The notes: generated by a model from the letters alone, not told the origin. Counted from the stretch's first letter, positions 1 through 8,031 are shown. The stretch: DNA of 22,316 bases from Shewanellaceae bacterium (GCA_016779685.1 JADHND010000005.1:1-22316), one strand, 5' to 3'. Made by a program: numbers and translations.

Positions 1-1119
1 GATTTAATTACCGAAAGTTATGTGAACTTGATACCAACTCCTTTAGGTGGGACTCATATAAATGGTTTTCGCCAAGGTTTAGCGGATTCAATACGTGAGT
101 TTTGTGAGTTTCGGAATTTATTGCCTCGCGGTTTAAAAATAACACCGGATGACATTTGGCATAAGTGCAGTTATGTTTTGTCGGTTAAAATGGATGAGCC
201 GCAGTTTATGGGGCAAATGAAAGAAAAATTGTCCTCAAGACAATCAGCCGTATTTGTAGCTGGGGTGGTTCGAGATACCTTTTCGCTTTGGTTGAATGAA
301 AACATTGATGAAGCTGTTCAAATCGCTGAGCTGTGTATATCTAATGCGCAAGCTCGCCTTAAAACGGTGAAAAAGGTAGCACGTAAGCGGGTAACGAGTG
401 GTCCTGCTTTACCCGGTAAATTAACGGACTGTGCCGCTCAAGACAGCAGCCGTGGTGAGTTGTTTTTGGTGGAGGGTGATTCTGCTGGTGGCAGCGCGAA
501 ACAAGCGCGGGATCGGGAATTTCAAGCGATTATGCCGCTAAAAGGCAAAATTTTAAATACTTGGGAAGTGGATTCCTCGCAGATCTTAGCTTCTCAGGAA
601 GTGCATGATATATCGGTGGCTATCGGTTGTGATCCCGATGATTTGAACATAGATGAATTACGTTATGGTAAGATTTGTATTTTAGCCGATGCGGATTCAG
701 ATGGATTGCACATAGCAACTTTGTTATGCGCCTTGTTTGTGAAACATTTTAAAGCCTTGGTGACTCGTGGTCATGTTTACGTGGCGATGCCGCCGCTCTT
801 TCGGATTGATATTGGACATGATGTTTATTACGCCTTAGATGAAGCGGAGAAAGAAGGCGTCTTAGATCGCATTGCTGCTGAAAAAAGAAAAGGTAACATT
901 CAAGTAACGCGCTTTAAAGGATTGGGCGAAATGAACCCGACACAGTTGCGGGAAACGACAATGGATCCGAATACACGCCGGTTGGTACAATTAACGATGG
1001 ATAACTATGAGCAGACTGTGCAGAGTATGGATATGTTGCTAGCAAAAAAACGCTCGAACGATCGCAAAATTTGGTTGGAAAGCAAAGGCGATTTAGCAGA
1101 CTTGAATGTACAATCATAA
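1..1119 (+). CDS. parE: DNA topoisomerase IV subunit B (ParE), 3' part only
   Basis: ParE is the ATPase subunit of topoisomerase IV, which decatenates daughter chromosomes together with ParC. The window opens inside the gene. The reading frame is open from base 1, and the GTG at base 22 is an internal Val codon in a stretch matching E. coli ParE (ESYVNLIPT), not a start. The 372 visible codons are a little over half of the usual ~630 residues: the end of the transducer domain and the whole TOPRIM/C-terminal part. The TOPRIM Mg-binding residues are present: EGDSAGG begins at window codon 158 and the DxDxD aspartates are codons 230, 232 and 234. The conserved stretches RFKGLGEMNP and DPNTRRLVQL follow. 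The gene ends 18 bases before parC, and both are probably co-transcribed. Identification is near certain; only the 5' boundary is unseen. Confidence 0.98.
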   Translation, partial: DLITESYVNLIPTPLGGTHINGFRQGLADSIREFCEFRNLLPRGLKITPDDIWHKCSYVLSVKMDEPQFMGQMKEKLSSRQSAVFVAGVVRDTFSLWLNENIDEAVQIAELCISNAQARLKTVKKVARKRVTSGPALPGKLTDCAAQDSSRGELFLVEGDSAGGSAKQARDREFQAIMPLKGKILNTWEVDSSQILASQEVHDISVAIGCDPDDLNIDELRYGKICILADADSDGLHIATLLCALFVKHFKALVTRGHVYVAMPPLFRIDIGHDVYYALDEAEKEGVLDRIAAEKRKGNIQVTRFKGLGEMNPTQLRETTMDPNTRRLVQLTMDNYEQTVQSMDMLLAKKRSNDRKIWLESKGDLADLNVQS

Positions 1120-1137
1120 ACAATAAGGTGTTGATAG

Positions 1138-3390
1138 ATGAGTGACTCTATTGTAGTCGGTACCGACGGTACAGAACAAATTTCCATGCATCGTTTTACA
1201 GAAGATGCTTATTTAAACTATTCGATGTACGTGATTATGGATCGCGCTTTACCCCATATTGGAGATGGTTTAAAACCTGTTCAACGTCGCATAGTCTATG
1301 CCATGAGTGAATTAAATTTATCGGCCTCGGCAAAATATAAAAAGTCGTCACGAACGGTTGGGGATGTCTTAGGTAAATTTCATCCACACGGCGACAGCGC
1401 GTGTTATGAGGCCATGGTGCTGATGGCACAATCGTTTAGTTATCGTTATCCTTTGATTGATGGGCAAGGCAACTGGGGTAGCGCTGACGACCCTAAGTCT
1501 TTTGCAGCGATGCGTTATACTGAAGCGAAACTGTCAAAATTTGCCGACGTGATGCTTGCTGAACTAGGGCAAGGTACTGTTGACTGGGGTGTTAATTTTG
1601 ACGGTACGATGAAAGAACCGGTAACCCTGCCTGCGCGCTTACCGCATATTTTACTGAATGGGGTGACTGGGATTGCAGTAGGGATGGCGACGGATATTCC
1701 GCCGCATAATGTTCGCGAAGTCACGGCTGCATGTGGCTTACTGTTGCAAAACCCAGAAATTGAAATAGATGAGCTGTTGCAGGTGATTAAAGGCCCTGAT
1801 TATCCTACAGCAGCAGAAATCATTACACCGCCAGCTGACCTTGAGAAAATGTATAAAACAGGTAAGGGAAGCATTCGGATGCGAGCTGTATACGCGATTG
1901 AGCAGCATGAGATTATTATTGAAGCGTTGCCTCATCAGGTGAGTACCAGTAAAGTTTTAGAGCAAATTGCTTCGCAAATGCAAGCCAAAAAACTACCTAT
2001 GGTCAGCGATTTGCGTGATGAGTCTGATTACGAGAACCCAGTACGAATGGTGGTGGTACCACGTTCGAATCGAGTCGATTGTCATCAGCTAATGCATCAT
2101 TTGTTTGCGACCACGGATTTAGAAAAAAATTACCGGGTTAATTTGAATATGATCGGGCTGAACCAGCGCCCAGAAGTGAAAGGTCTGAAAGTCATTTTAA
2201 CGGAATGGTTATCGTATCGTTTGCTAACTGTGAAGCGGCGTTTGTCATATCGATTGGATAAAGTCACTAGCCGTCTGCATATTTTAGATGGGCTGTTGAT
2301 TGCGTTTCTGCATTTGGATGAAGTGGTCCAAGTCATTCGTGAGCAAGATGAGCCAAAACAAACGCTCATGGCTCAGTTTAATCTGTCTGAGCAGCAAGCC
2401 CATGCTATTTTAGAGTTGAAATTGCGCCAATTGGCTAAATTAGAAGAGCATAAAATTACGGCTGAGCAGGCTGAGCTCGCCAAAGAGTCTAAAACATTGA
2501 AAGGAACTCTAGCCTCGAAGCAACGTCTAAACACATTGGTAAAAAAAGAATTAGAGCAAGATGCCAGTGTGTTTGGAGACGAACGCCGTTCGCCTATCGT
2601 GGAGCGGGCAGAAGCCAAAGCATTGTCAGAAAAAGATTTGATTCCAACAGAGCCCGTCACTATTGTGATGTCTAAAAAGGGGTGGGTTCGCTGTGCTAAA
2701 GGTCATGATATTGAGCCTCAGACCCTTAGTTATAAATCAGGTGATGATTATTGGTGTAGTGTGCAAGGGCGTAGCCAGCATCCGATTGTTTTGATTGATT
2801 CAACAGGACGTTGTTTTACGACGGATGCGCCTAGCTTACCCTCGGCTCGCTCACAAGGAGAACCTGTAACAGGCCGGTTCACATTGGCCGCAGGTGCCAA
2901 TATGGAGCAATTGCTGATGAATCAAGAATCAGCTACCTATTTACTCTCTACCAGTGCTGGTTATGGCTTTATTTGCTGTGTCCGAGATATGATTACTCGA
3001 AACAAAGCAGGAAAAAGTGCTTTGACGATGACAGAAGGTGCGCACGTCTTAGCGCCGCTTGCGATCGATGTTCAGCATCAAGCAGTGGTGGTGATTAGCA
3101 GCGATGGCCGAATGTTGATTTTTGAGATCGGGCAACTACCGACTCTCACCCGCGGTAGAGGTAATAAATTGATGCATATTGCGGCTGAAAGATTTCAAAA
3201 TCAGGAAGAATGGATTGCGCACGTCACTTTAATAGCTTCCGATCAGGTGCTCACTCTCATTGCAGGTAAACGTAAATTGGTGTTGAAATCAAATGATTTG
3301 ATGATCTATCGCGGAGAAAGAGGGCGCAAGGGTATCAAGCTACCGCGTGGTCTACAACGTGTTGATCAAGTTGTTGTGAGTTCACTATGA
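1138..3390 (+). CDS. parC: DNA topoisomerase IV subunit A (ParC)
   Basis: ParC is the DNA-cleaving subunit of topoisomerase IV and acts as ParC2ParE2 to unlink replicated chromosomes. The 750-residue product is about the length of E. coli ParC (752). The winged-helix region has the motif GKFHPHGDSACYE, and the catalytic tyrosine that attacks DNA is Y127 in AAMRYTEA. Other family blocks are LPARLPHILLNG, GMATDIPPHN and the long coiled-coil DEVVQVIRE...ILELKLRQLAKLEE. A C-terminal beta-pinwheel (about residues 500-750) lacks the GyrA box, which together with the upstream parE separates it from GyrA. The quinolone-determining positions equivalent to E. coli S80 and E84 are S87 and E91, i.e. the susceptible-type residues. 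The ATG at 1138 follows an AAGGTG ribosome-binding site at a usable distance. Confidence 0.98.
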   Translation: MSDSIVVGTDGTEQISMHRFTEDAYLNYSMYVIMDRALPHIGDGLKPVQRRIVYAMSELNLSASAKYKKSSRTVGDVLGKFHPHGDSACYEAMVLMAQSFSYRYPLIDGQGNWGSADDPKSFAAMRYTEAKLSKFADVMLAELGQGTVDWGVNFDGTMKEPVTLPARLPHILLNGVTGIAVGMATDIPPHNVREVTAACGLLLQNPEIEIDELLQVIKGPDYPTAAEIITPPADLEKMYKTGKGSIRMRAVYAIEQHEIIIEALPHQVSTSKVLEQIASQMQAKKLPMVSDLRDESDYENPVRMVVVPRSNRVDCHQLMHHLFATTDLEKNYRVNLNMIGLNQRPEVKGLKVILTEWLSYRLLTVKRRLSYRLDKVTSRLHILDGLLIAFLHLDEVVQVIREQDEPKQTLMAQFNLSEQQAHAILELKLRQLAKLEEHKITAEQAELAKESKTLKGTLASKQRLNTLVKKELEQDASVFGDERRSPIVERAEAKALSEKDLIPTEPVTIVMSKKGWVRCAKGHDIEPQTLSYKSGDDYWCSVQGRSQHPIVLIDSTGRCFTTDAPSLPSARSQGEPVTGRFTLAAGANMEQLLMNQESATYLLSTSAGYGFICCVRDMITRNKAGKSALTMTEGAHVLAPLAIDVQHQAVVVISSDGRMLIFEIGQLPTLTRGRGNKLMHIAAERFQNQEEWIAHVTLIASDQVLTLIAGKRKLVLKSNDLMIYRGERGRKGIKLPRGLQRVDQVVVSSL

Positions 3391-3496
3391 TTTGTTTTTT
3401 AAATGATAGATCGCATTTGTTTTAAAAAGCTTTTATTAAACGTATAAGTTGTGTCAGAATATAAGAATCTCATTAAACAAAGAAGGTGGAGTTTCT

Positions 3497-4219
3497 ATGA
3501 TTTGTATTCTACGTGCACTCATTTTGTTTGTTGTTGCCGTATTAGGCTTAATCTTTGCCATCGTGTATTGTATTATTCGACCCAAATATGAAAACCATGT
3601 TTTTATTTATGCGCGCATTTTATCTTTTTTAGCGCCTTTAATCGGTATTAAGGTGGTGTTGAGGGGGTTTGAAAGAAAACGAGCCCCCTGTATTTTTACC
3701 GCGAATCATCAGAACAGCTTTGATGTATTCACGTTAACTAAGGCAGTGCCCAAAGCGACTGTCAGCCTCGGTAAAAAAAGTTTGCTCTGGATGCCTCTTT
3801 TTGGGCAGATATATTGGCTGACGGGTAACATTCTAATCGATAGAACCAATCGCGTTAATTCCTTGCAAACATTAAAAAAAGTGGTCAAAAAAATCAAAAC
3901 TCGAATGCTTTCAGTTTGGTTTTTTCCAGAGGGGACGCGTTCGAATGGGCGAGGGTTATTGCCTTTTAAAATGGGGGCATTTCATACAGCGATTCAGGCT
4001 AAGGTGCCGATTGTACCAGTCGTTGCCTCTTGTCAAAGAAAGATTCGCTGGAACCATTGGAATAATGGTGTGGTGATTGTCGAAATTTTAAAACCGATTA
4101 CAACACAATCGCTTCATAGCGATGATGTAAAGTTGCTTGCGGCAGGCGTACATCAAAATATGTTAGAGGCATTTCAACGCCTATCTAAAGAAGCAAGGCA
4201 ACTTGAAGTTGCTCATTAA
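3497..4219 (+). CDS. plsC: 1-acyl-sn-glycerol-3-phosphate acyltransferase (PlsC)
   Basis: PlsC transfers an acyl chain to the sn-2 position of lysophosphatidate, making phosphatidic acid at the inner membrane. The 240-residue product has a hydrophobic N-terminal segment (residues 3-27). It then shows the acyltransferase motifs in order: NHxxxxD as H71 and D76 in NHQNSFD, the FPEGTRS block at 143-149, and VPIVPV near 170-176. An open frame extends upstream to 3449, but I take the ATG at 3497 because AAGGTGGAG lies just before it and the hydrophobic segment begins there. parC followed by plsC is also the E. coli order. The ~106-base gap after parC has no clear hairpin terminator, so read-through from parEC is possible. 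The next gene, rraB, begins 23 bases downstream. Confidence 0.95.
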   Translation: MICILRALILFVVAVLGLIFAIVYCIIRPKYENHVFIYARILSFLAPLIGIKVVLRGFERKRAPCIFTANHQNSFDVFTLTKAVPKATVSLGKKSLLWMPLFGQIYWLTGNILIDRTNRVNSLQTLKKVVKKIKTRMLSVWFFPEGTRSNGRGLLPFKMGAFHTAIQAKVPIVPVVASCQRKIRWNHWNNGVVIVEILKPITTQSLHSDDVKLLAAGVHQNMLEAFQRLSKEARQLEVAH

Positions 4220-4242
4220 ATAAGAGAGTTAGGAAGAAGTAT

Positions 4243-4638
4243 ATGTCATTTGAACGCCAATTTAATTATCAGCAACAGGAAAATAAAGAGATTATTGCGA
4301 GTCTGATCGATGATGGTTCAGATCCAGACGCCATCTATGTCATGGAGCATCACATTTCATGTCATGATAAGTCTCAGATCGATGCTATCAGCCAAGTGTA
4401 TTTTAAAGCTGGTTATGAAGTGCAAGAAATAGAAGAGTTGATGCTAGACGACGGCGCCAAAGTATATGGATTTGATATTGTCATTGAGCAACTTTTGGAG
4501 CTTGATCGGATTAATGAAGACTGTCGTCAATTGATGCAAATTTCCATAGAGCAGGATGTGCAATACGATGGTTGGGGCACTTATTTTATAGGTGAAGCAG
4601 ATGAGGGTGATTTGGATGAAGAGGAAGCAGAATTTTAG
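4243..4638 (+). CDS. rraB: Regulator of ribonuclease E activity B (RraB)
   Basis: RraB binds the C-terminal scaffold of RNase E in the E. coli degradosome and reduces its activity on some transcripts. The 131-residue acidic protein matches E. coli RraB along its length by eye. It has the block DGSDPDAIYVMEHHIS near residues 27-42 (E. coli has DGSDPDALYTIEHHLS), GYEVQEIEEL in the middle, and DVQYDGWGTYF near the end, followed by a Glu/Asp-rich tail. The ATG at 4243 has AGGAAG a short distance upstream. It lies 23 bases after plsC and is likely co-transcribed with it. That differs from E. coli, where rraB lies elsewhere, so the pairing with plsC is a local arrangement. Confidence 0.93.
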   Translation: MSFERQFNYQQQENKEIIASLIDDGSDPDAIYVMEHHISCHDKSQIDAISQVYFKAGYEVQEIEELMLDDGAKVYGFDIVIEQLLELDRINEDCRQLMQISIEQDVQYDGWGTYFIGEADEGDLDEEEAEF

Positions 4639-4699
4639 GATTGATTTTTAAAGCAAAACAGATACACTTAACTTTAACTTATATCAACCCTGTTATCCT

Positions 4700-4948
4700 G
4701 TGCAGCTAGAATTATTTGAAATAAAATCACCTTGTATCGGTGTATGTCAAACCAATCGTAAGGGCTTCTGTCTTGGCTGCGCACGTAGCCGAGCTGAACG
4801 CCAGCAGTGGTTGCGTTTTTCTGATCAAGAGAAGCGAGTCGTTATTCGTTTTTGTAAAGAAAGATTAAGGAGAGCAAGGCTTTCCAAAGTAAATTCGCTT
4901 GAGGATATAGATGACTCTCAGGGGAGCCAGCAAGACTTATTTGGTTAA
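4700..4948 (+). CDS. DUF1289 family small cysteine protein
   Basis: This 82-residue protein carries the DUF1289 signature: SPCIGVC at residues 10-16 followed by GFCLGCARSRAE at 27-38, giving four closely placed cysteines (C12, C16, C29, C32) that look like a metal-binding knuckle. The rest is basic and then acidic (SLEDIDDSQ). Proteins of this family are small and widespread in proteobacteria with no established function that I know of; metal binding is inferred from the cysteine spacing. The only reasonable start is the GTG at 4700, because no ATG occurs in frame between it and the upstream stop at 4649-4651. There is no clear Shine-Dalgarno sequence. It follows rraB by 61 bases on the same strand. 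Confidence 0.85.
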   Translation: MQLELFEIKSPCIGVCQTNRKGFCLGCARSRAERQQWLRFSDQEKRVVIRFCKERLRRARLSKVNSLEDIDDSQGSQQDLFG

Positions 4949-5005
4949 AACCAATTCGGCTTGACTCAAATTTTTGAAGATGGAACGCTGTTCATTTAAA
5001 ATAGT

Positions 5006-5092
5006 TGGTACCAAAGGGCGGACTTGAACCGCCACGCCGTTGCCGGCAACAGATTTTGAATCTATCGTGTCTACCAATTTCACCACTTTGGC
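5006..5092 (-). tRNA. tRNA-Leu (anticodon CAA)
   Basis: Read on the - strand, this 87-base sequence folds as a class II (long variable arm) tRNA. The acceptor stem is GCCAAAG with CTTTGGT, followed by discriminator A and an encoded CCA (5006-5008). The G1-U72 pair is also found in E. coli tRNA-Leu(UAA). The D-arm has the leucine-type TGGTAGACAC, the anticodon loop is TTCAAAA with anticodon CAA at 5056-5058 (reads UUG), the variable arm is the hairpin GTTGCCGGCAAC, and the T-arm contains GGTTCAAGTCC. Leader and promoter lie immediately upstream. The gene stands alone between convergent DUF1289 and the divergent RDD gene. Confidence 0.97.
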
Positions 5093-5103
5093 ACTTGCGG
5101 ACA

Positions 5104-5131
5104 ATTATATAAAGCTTGAAAAAAATTGCAA
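5104..5131 (-). promoter_or_regulatory. Sigma-70 promoter of tRNA-Leu
   Basis: On the - strand there is TTGCAA (-35, 5126-5131), a 16-base spacer and a perfect TATAAT (-10, 5104-5109). The predicted start of transcription is near 5097, only about five bases before the mature tRNA 5' end at 5092. The bases after the -10 (TGTCCGC) are fairly GC-rich, as in stringently controlled stable-RNA promoters; that regulation is inferred. Confidence 0.85.
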
Positions 5132-5179
5132 CCTTTATTTTCATTGGTCGCTTATTTTAGCACCAATTGAACTTTTGAA

Positions 5180-5207
5180 TTGCACTTTGTGGTCAGAAAT
5201 TTATAAT
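5180..5207 (+). promoter_or_regulatory. Sigma-70 promoter of the RDD gene
   Basis: TTGCAC (5180-5185), a 16-base spacer and a perfect TATAAT (5202-5207) form a strong promoter-like pair. Transcription would start near 5214, giving a leader of about 19 bases to the ATG at 5233. It lies back to back with the tRNA-Leu promoter, about 50 bases apart. Confidence 0.75.
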
Positions 5208-5232
5208 CGTGTTTAAAATGTGATTTGTATGG

Positions 5233-5724
5233 ATGGTTAGAAAACCGATGAAGGAACAAAATATCACTATAAACTGGCCAAGAGCAGGTTATTTAAGACG
5301 ACTAGCTGCGGGCATTTACGATTTATTTTTAGCGCTGGCCATCTTTGTTATTACTGGATTTGTTGGTAATCTCATTTTTATTGTATGGATGAAATTGGGG
5401 TGGGTTCAGGGAGTGCAAGATTTCTCGCAATTGAATCAGCATCCTGAACAATTGCATTGGCTGCACGTTTGGCTGCGGGGATGGTGTTTTTTTTGGGTTA
5501 TATATTTTTACATTTGGTTTTGGCAGCGTGGCCAAACCCTAGGTATGCGAGCATGGCGGTTACGTTTACAGCATACAGATGGTGCTTTTTTGTCCCGTAA
5601 AGATGCTTTGATGCGATTTTTTTGGAGTTTCGGTGGATTGGGTAATCTTTTAATTTGGTGTCGGTCGGATAGACGAGCGCTGCAAGATTATTTAACAGCC
5701 AGTGAAGTTGTGTATCAACAATAA
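5233..5724 (+). CDS. RDD family membrane protein
   Basis: This 163-residue inner-membrane protein matches the RDD family. The N-terminal motif GYLRRLAAGIYDLFLAL (residues 19-35) holds the Arg (R22/R23) and Asp (D30) that name the family. TM segments fall at about 25-50 and 80-98. The typical post-TM block GQTLGMRAWRLRL is at 100-112, and the C-terminal end resembles the usual DxxTxTxVV pattern (LQDYLTASEVV). RDD proteins have been linked to transport in a few organisms, but no function can be assigned here. It converges on lptG with a 33-base gap; in Pseudomonas an RDD gene is, as I recall, also found beside lptFG, so the neighbourhood is conserved. The ATG at 5233 lacks a clear Shine-Dalgarno; ATG 5248 in the same frame is an alternative. 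Confidence 0.85.
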   Translation: MVRKPMKEQNITINWPRAGYLRRLAAGIYDLFLALAIFVITGFVGNLIFIVWMKLGWVQGVQDFSQLNQHPEQLHWLHVWLRGWCFFWVIYFYIWFWQRGQTLGMRAWRLRLQHTDGAFLSRKDALMRFFWSFGGLGNLLIWCRSDRRALQDYLTASEVVYQQ

Positions 5725-5757
5725 ATCATGCTAATGATAGCTTTCTAGCAGCAGATA

Positions 5758-6828
5758 TTAAATTTTTCGGCGCATGAGCAACAGGGTTATGAGCCCTAAG
5801 CAGAGGCAGACAGGTAAGCTTGCGCTGATAAAGGGTGATATTTCAAAAATAAGACCGGCATGGCTTGCAGCTTCATTGGTCACGTAAAAGCCAAAGCCAA
5901 TACCGATCCCCAATACAATTCTTGCTCCCATGGATGCTTGCCTTCTAAATTGAAAAATTAATGAAATAGCGATCATCACCATAGTTGCCATGGTTATTGG
6001 TAAAAGTAATTTTTTGAACAAAGCTAATTCATAGCGTTTCGAGGCGGGATGTCCGATTCCAATTCGCTGAAGGTTTTCGATCAGTGCGCGAATGGTCATG
6101 TTGTTGGGATTAGAGAGCTGCGAGGTGTGCATAATTTGCTGTGCTGGTATGGCAATGTCACGTCGTTTCTGTGATGGGTAAGCAGTCTTCACTATTTGCT
6201 TGGGTGTGATTTGTTTAGTCGTAACGTCGATAAGCTCCCAATAATCATCATGTATCAGGGCTCTTTTGGCTTGAGTGACTTCTTTAATTTGGTGGTCGTC
6301 AATTTTGTAAAGTTCAACTTGCTTAGCTGTTTGATCGGCACTGATTTCTTTGATGTGGATAAAGAAATCATTGTGATGAATCCATATATGACTCGGCACT
6401 GCTGAAATTTTTCCTTGTGAAGTGCGCAGCGTTTTGTATTGGTAAGCTTTTGCTTGAAGTGGGGGGGCAATAATTTCGCTAATGAGTAAGCAGATGAGAA
6501 TGAATGGAATCACACTTTTTAAGACTGTTATCGCTATGTTTATTTTGGAATACCCCGCAGCCTGAAGCACTATAATTTCCATGTTGCTTGCTAATTTACC
6601 CAACCCGACCAACACACCGAGTAGCAGAGAAATGGGTGCAAACAAAATGATATCAGATGGAATAAACAGCAACACAAAATAAAAGCTGTCTAGTAAAGAA
6701 AAATGACCTTCATTGATAAATCGAGAATGATCAAGCCATCGAATAATACTGGCGATTCCACAAAGAACAAGCAATGCATTGACAGAAAAGCGGACGATTA
6801 TTTTACCAATATACTTGTCTATAATCAT
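5758..6828 (-). CDS. lptG: LPS export ABC transporter permease LptG
   Basis: LptG pairs with LptF in the inner membrane LptB2FG complex, which extracts lipopolysaccharide and feeds it to the LptC-LptA bridge. The 356-residue product begins MIIDKYIGKII, like E. coli LptG (DRYIGKTI). Three TM segments sit in the N-terminal half (residues about 10-30, 50-80, 95-125), including LGVLVGLGKLASNMEIIVLQAAG. A periplasmic beta-jellyroll-like domain follows (about 130-260), then three more TM segments ending LLLMRRKI. The frame is open further upstream (to 6912), but that extension overlaps lptF by 88 bases. The ATG at 6828 overlaps the lptF TGA as ATGA, indicating translational coupling, and gives the family length (E. 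coli 360). Confidence 0.95.
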   Translation of the reverse strand: MIIDKYIGKIIVRFSVNALLVLCGIASIIRWLDHSRFINEGHFSLLDSFYFVLLFIPSDIILFAPISLLLGVLVGLGKLASNMEIIVLQAAGYSKINIAITVLKSVIPFILICLLISEIIAPPLQAKAYQYKTLRTSQGKISAVPSHIWIHHNDFFIHIKEISADQTAKQVELYKIDDHQIKEVTQAKRALIHDDYWELIDVTTKQITPKQIVKTAYPSQKRRDIAIPAQQIMHTSQLSNPNNMTIRALIENLQRIGIGHPASKRYELALFKKLLLPITMATMVMIAISLIFQFRRQASMGARIVLGIGIGFGFYVTNEAASHAGLIFEISPFISASLPVCLCLGLITLLLMRRKI

Positions 6829-7922
6829 GAGATTGGCGCGCCCTTTTTTCGAAAGTAATGACGATAAAACAACAATATAGTGATAAATAATACAGTTACA
6901 TGCAACCACCAAGTGCCCAAATATTGTGGGAAACCGTTATGTTCGAGCATCCGCCTGGCGAGAATCGTTGCGATGTAATAAGTAAGGTAAATTAAAAAAG
7001 CGGGAACAATTTTGACAAAGTTGCCGTGCCGTACTTTTGTCTGTGACAATGGTAACGCGATTAGGACTAAGATAGGGAACATAAACGGCATCATAATACG
7101 CCAATGAAAGTAGGCTTGTGCTTTAGGGGTGTCTGTGTTTTTTAATTGAATGATGTCGAGTCTTTTTTCATCAGGATAAATTTTCCAATCCTTTTTCGGT
7201 AAGATCATTTCATATTTATCAAATTTAGTGATCTGATAATTAAGGTGATGCTGCGGAATTTGATAGGCATAACCATTTTGTAAGATTAGGCTTGTAGGCA
7301 TGTTGGCACGACTATTAAAGTAGCCTGATGCAGCAATGATAAATTTTTGCTTTGACTGGTGTTCGTTTGGATGGTTTTTTTCTAGATAATTAATAAACAC
7401 GGATTTAAGTTGCTTGTCTTGAGTCATGTTTTCAACATAAATAACCACTTGAGGTTCTTTTAAGCGGACGAAGTTGCTTGGTTTTAAGAATGCTAAGCTC
7501 GCTTCGGGCATCCGTTCATATTGTGTTATAATATTTTCTTTAATGCTGTAGAATCTGGGCTCAAGGTAGAAAGCAAACAAGCTATATACCATAGCGTGAG
7601 TCAACGCAAGCACAAGACCTATTTTGATTAAAAAAAACGGACTTAAACCCATGTTGCTTAAAATAACCAGTTCATTGTTGGTTTGTAAGCGATGCATGGT
7701 CAGAAATAAACCCACAAAAAAACTGAAAGGTAAAATGAGCGTTGATAATTTGGGCGTATACAAAAAGATAAGAGATGCAATAATATTGATGGGAATATCA
7801 CCATTAACCACGTCGCCCAAGACACTTAGTAATTTTTGGCTGACAAAAATAACAAGTAAAACCATATAAATGACAAGTTGTGTCTTAAAGATATTGGTTA
7901 ATAAGTAACGTGCAATAATCAC
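6825..7922 (-). CDS. lptF: LPS export ABC transporter permease LptF
   Basis: LptF is the partner permease of LptG in the LPS-extracting LptB2FG transporter. The 365-residue product (E. coli 366) starts MIIARYLLTNIFKTQLV and contains blocks close to E. coli LptF: SQKLLSVLGDVVNGDIP near residues 28-44 and LILPFSFFVGLFLTMHRL near 62-79. Six TM segments flank a large periplasmic domain (about 125-260), ending at the LptG junction. The start codon is GTG at 7922; no ATG occurs in frame upstream before a stop. TTGAGAAC lies about ten bases before it. An out-of-frame ATGTGA overlaps this GTG. The gene is divergent from pepA, the same arrangement as in E. coli. Confidence 0.95.
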   Translation of the reverse strand: MIIARYLLTNIFKTQLVIYMVLLVIFVSQKLLSVLGDVVNGDIPINIIASLIFLYTPKLSTLILPFSFFVGLFLTMHRLQTNNELVILSNMGLSPFFLIKIGLVLALTHAMVYSLFAFYLEPRFYSIKENIITQYERMPEASLAFLKPSNFVRLKEPQVVIYVENMTQDKQLKSVFINYLEKNHPNEHQSKQKFIIAASGYFNSRANMPTSLILQNGYAYQIPQHHLNYQITKFDKYEMILPKKDWKIYPDEKRLDIIQLKNTDTPKAQAYFHWRIMMPFMFPILVLIALPLSQTKVRHGNFVKIVPAFLIYLTYYIATILARRMLEHNGFPQYLGTWWLHVTVLFITILLFYRHYFRKKGAPIS

Positions 7923-7938
7923 ATGAATGTTCTCAACG

Positions 7939-7968
7939 TTGTATTCATAATGTAAATTTTTTTATTAT
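7939..7968 (+). promoter_or_regulatory. Candidate pepA promoter
   Basis: TTGTAT (7939-7944) and TATTAT (7963-7968) are separated by 18 bases and point toward pepA, with a start of transcription near 7975 and a leader of about 57 bases. The match to consensus is moderate, and the -10 lies at the edge of the inverted repeat described separately. A TTGACA at 8011-8016 is too close to the ATG to serve as a -35. Confidence 0.45.
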
Positions 7969-7987
7969 ATCGTAAAAAAAAATTTAC
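7952..7987. repeat. Perfect 12-bp inverted repeat between lptF and pepA
   Basis: GTAAATTTTTTT (7952-7963) and AAAAAAATTTAC (7976-7987) are exact reverse complements separated by 12 bases. The spacer holds the overlapping -10 elements of the two divergent genes. The layout fits an operator for a dimeric regulator or an intrinsically bent A-tract element; which one is not decided by the sequence. Confidence 0.7.
7964..7969 (-). promoter_or_regulatory. Candidate lptFG -10 element
   Basis: The - strand reads a perfect TATAAT here, 42 bases before the lptF GTG, with A/T tracts on either side. The -35 candidate at the right distance (ATACCG, 7987-7992) is poor, so the promoter may depend on the upstream A-tract or on an activator. 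It shares bases with the pepA -10 on the other strand. Confidence 0.5.
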
Positions 7988-8031
7988 GGTATGGTTATTC
8001 GTAGATTATCTTGACATTGATAGGAGTCAAC

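Noticed and set aside
22..1119. Apparent complete ORF beginning at base 22
   Set aside because: The GTG is an internal Val codon of ParE; the frame is open back to base 1 and matches the ParE interior.
1378..1410. Possible fluoroquinolone-resistance change in ParC
   Set aside because: Both key positions carry the ordinary residues (S87 and E91, equivalent to E. coli S80 and E84).
3449..3496. N-terminal extension of PlsC
   Set aside because: The ATG at 3497 has a strong AAGGTGGAG ribosome-binding site and the hydrophobic segment begins there.
4941..4954. Palindrome TTGGTT-AA-AACCAA at the end of the DUF1289 gene as a terminator
   Set aside because: The two-base loop cannot form without opening inner pairs, and there is no T-run; too weak to annotate.
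5725..5757. Short hairpins between the convergent RDD gene and lptG
   Set aside because: Only 4-5 bp stems compete there and none has a T-run; not distinguishable from chance.
6829..6912. N-terminal extension of LptG by 28 codons
   Set aside because: It would overlap lptF by 88 bases; the ATGA overlap at 6825-6828 and the family N-terminus MIIDKYIGK fix the start at 6828.
8011..8016. TTGACA before pepA as a -35 element
   Set aside because: It is only about 20 bases from the pepA ATG and would place transcription start inside the coding region; the real ribosome-binding site lies just after it.
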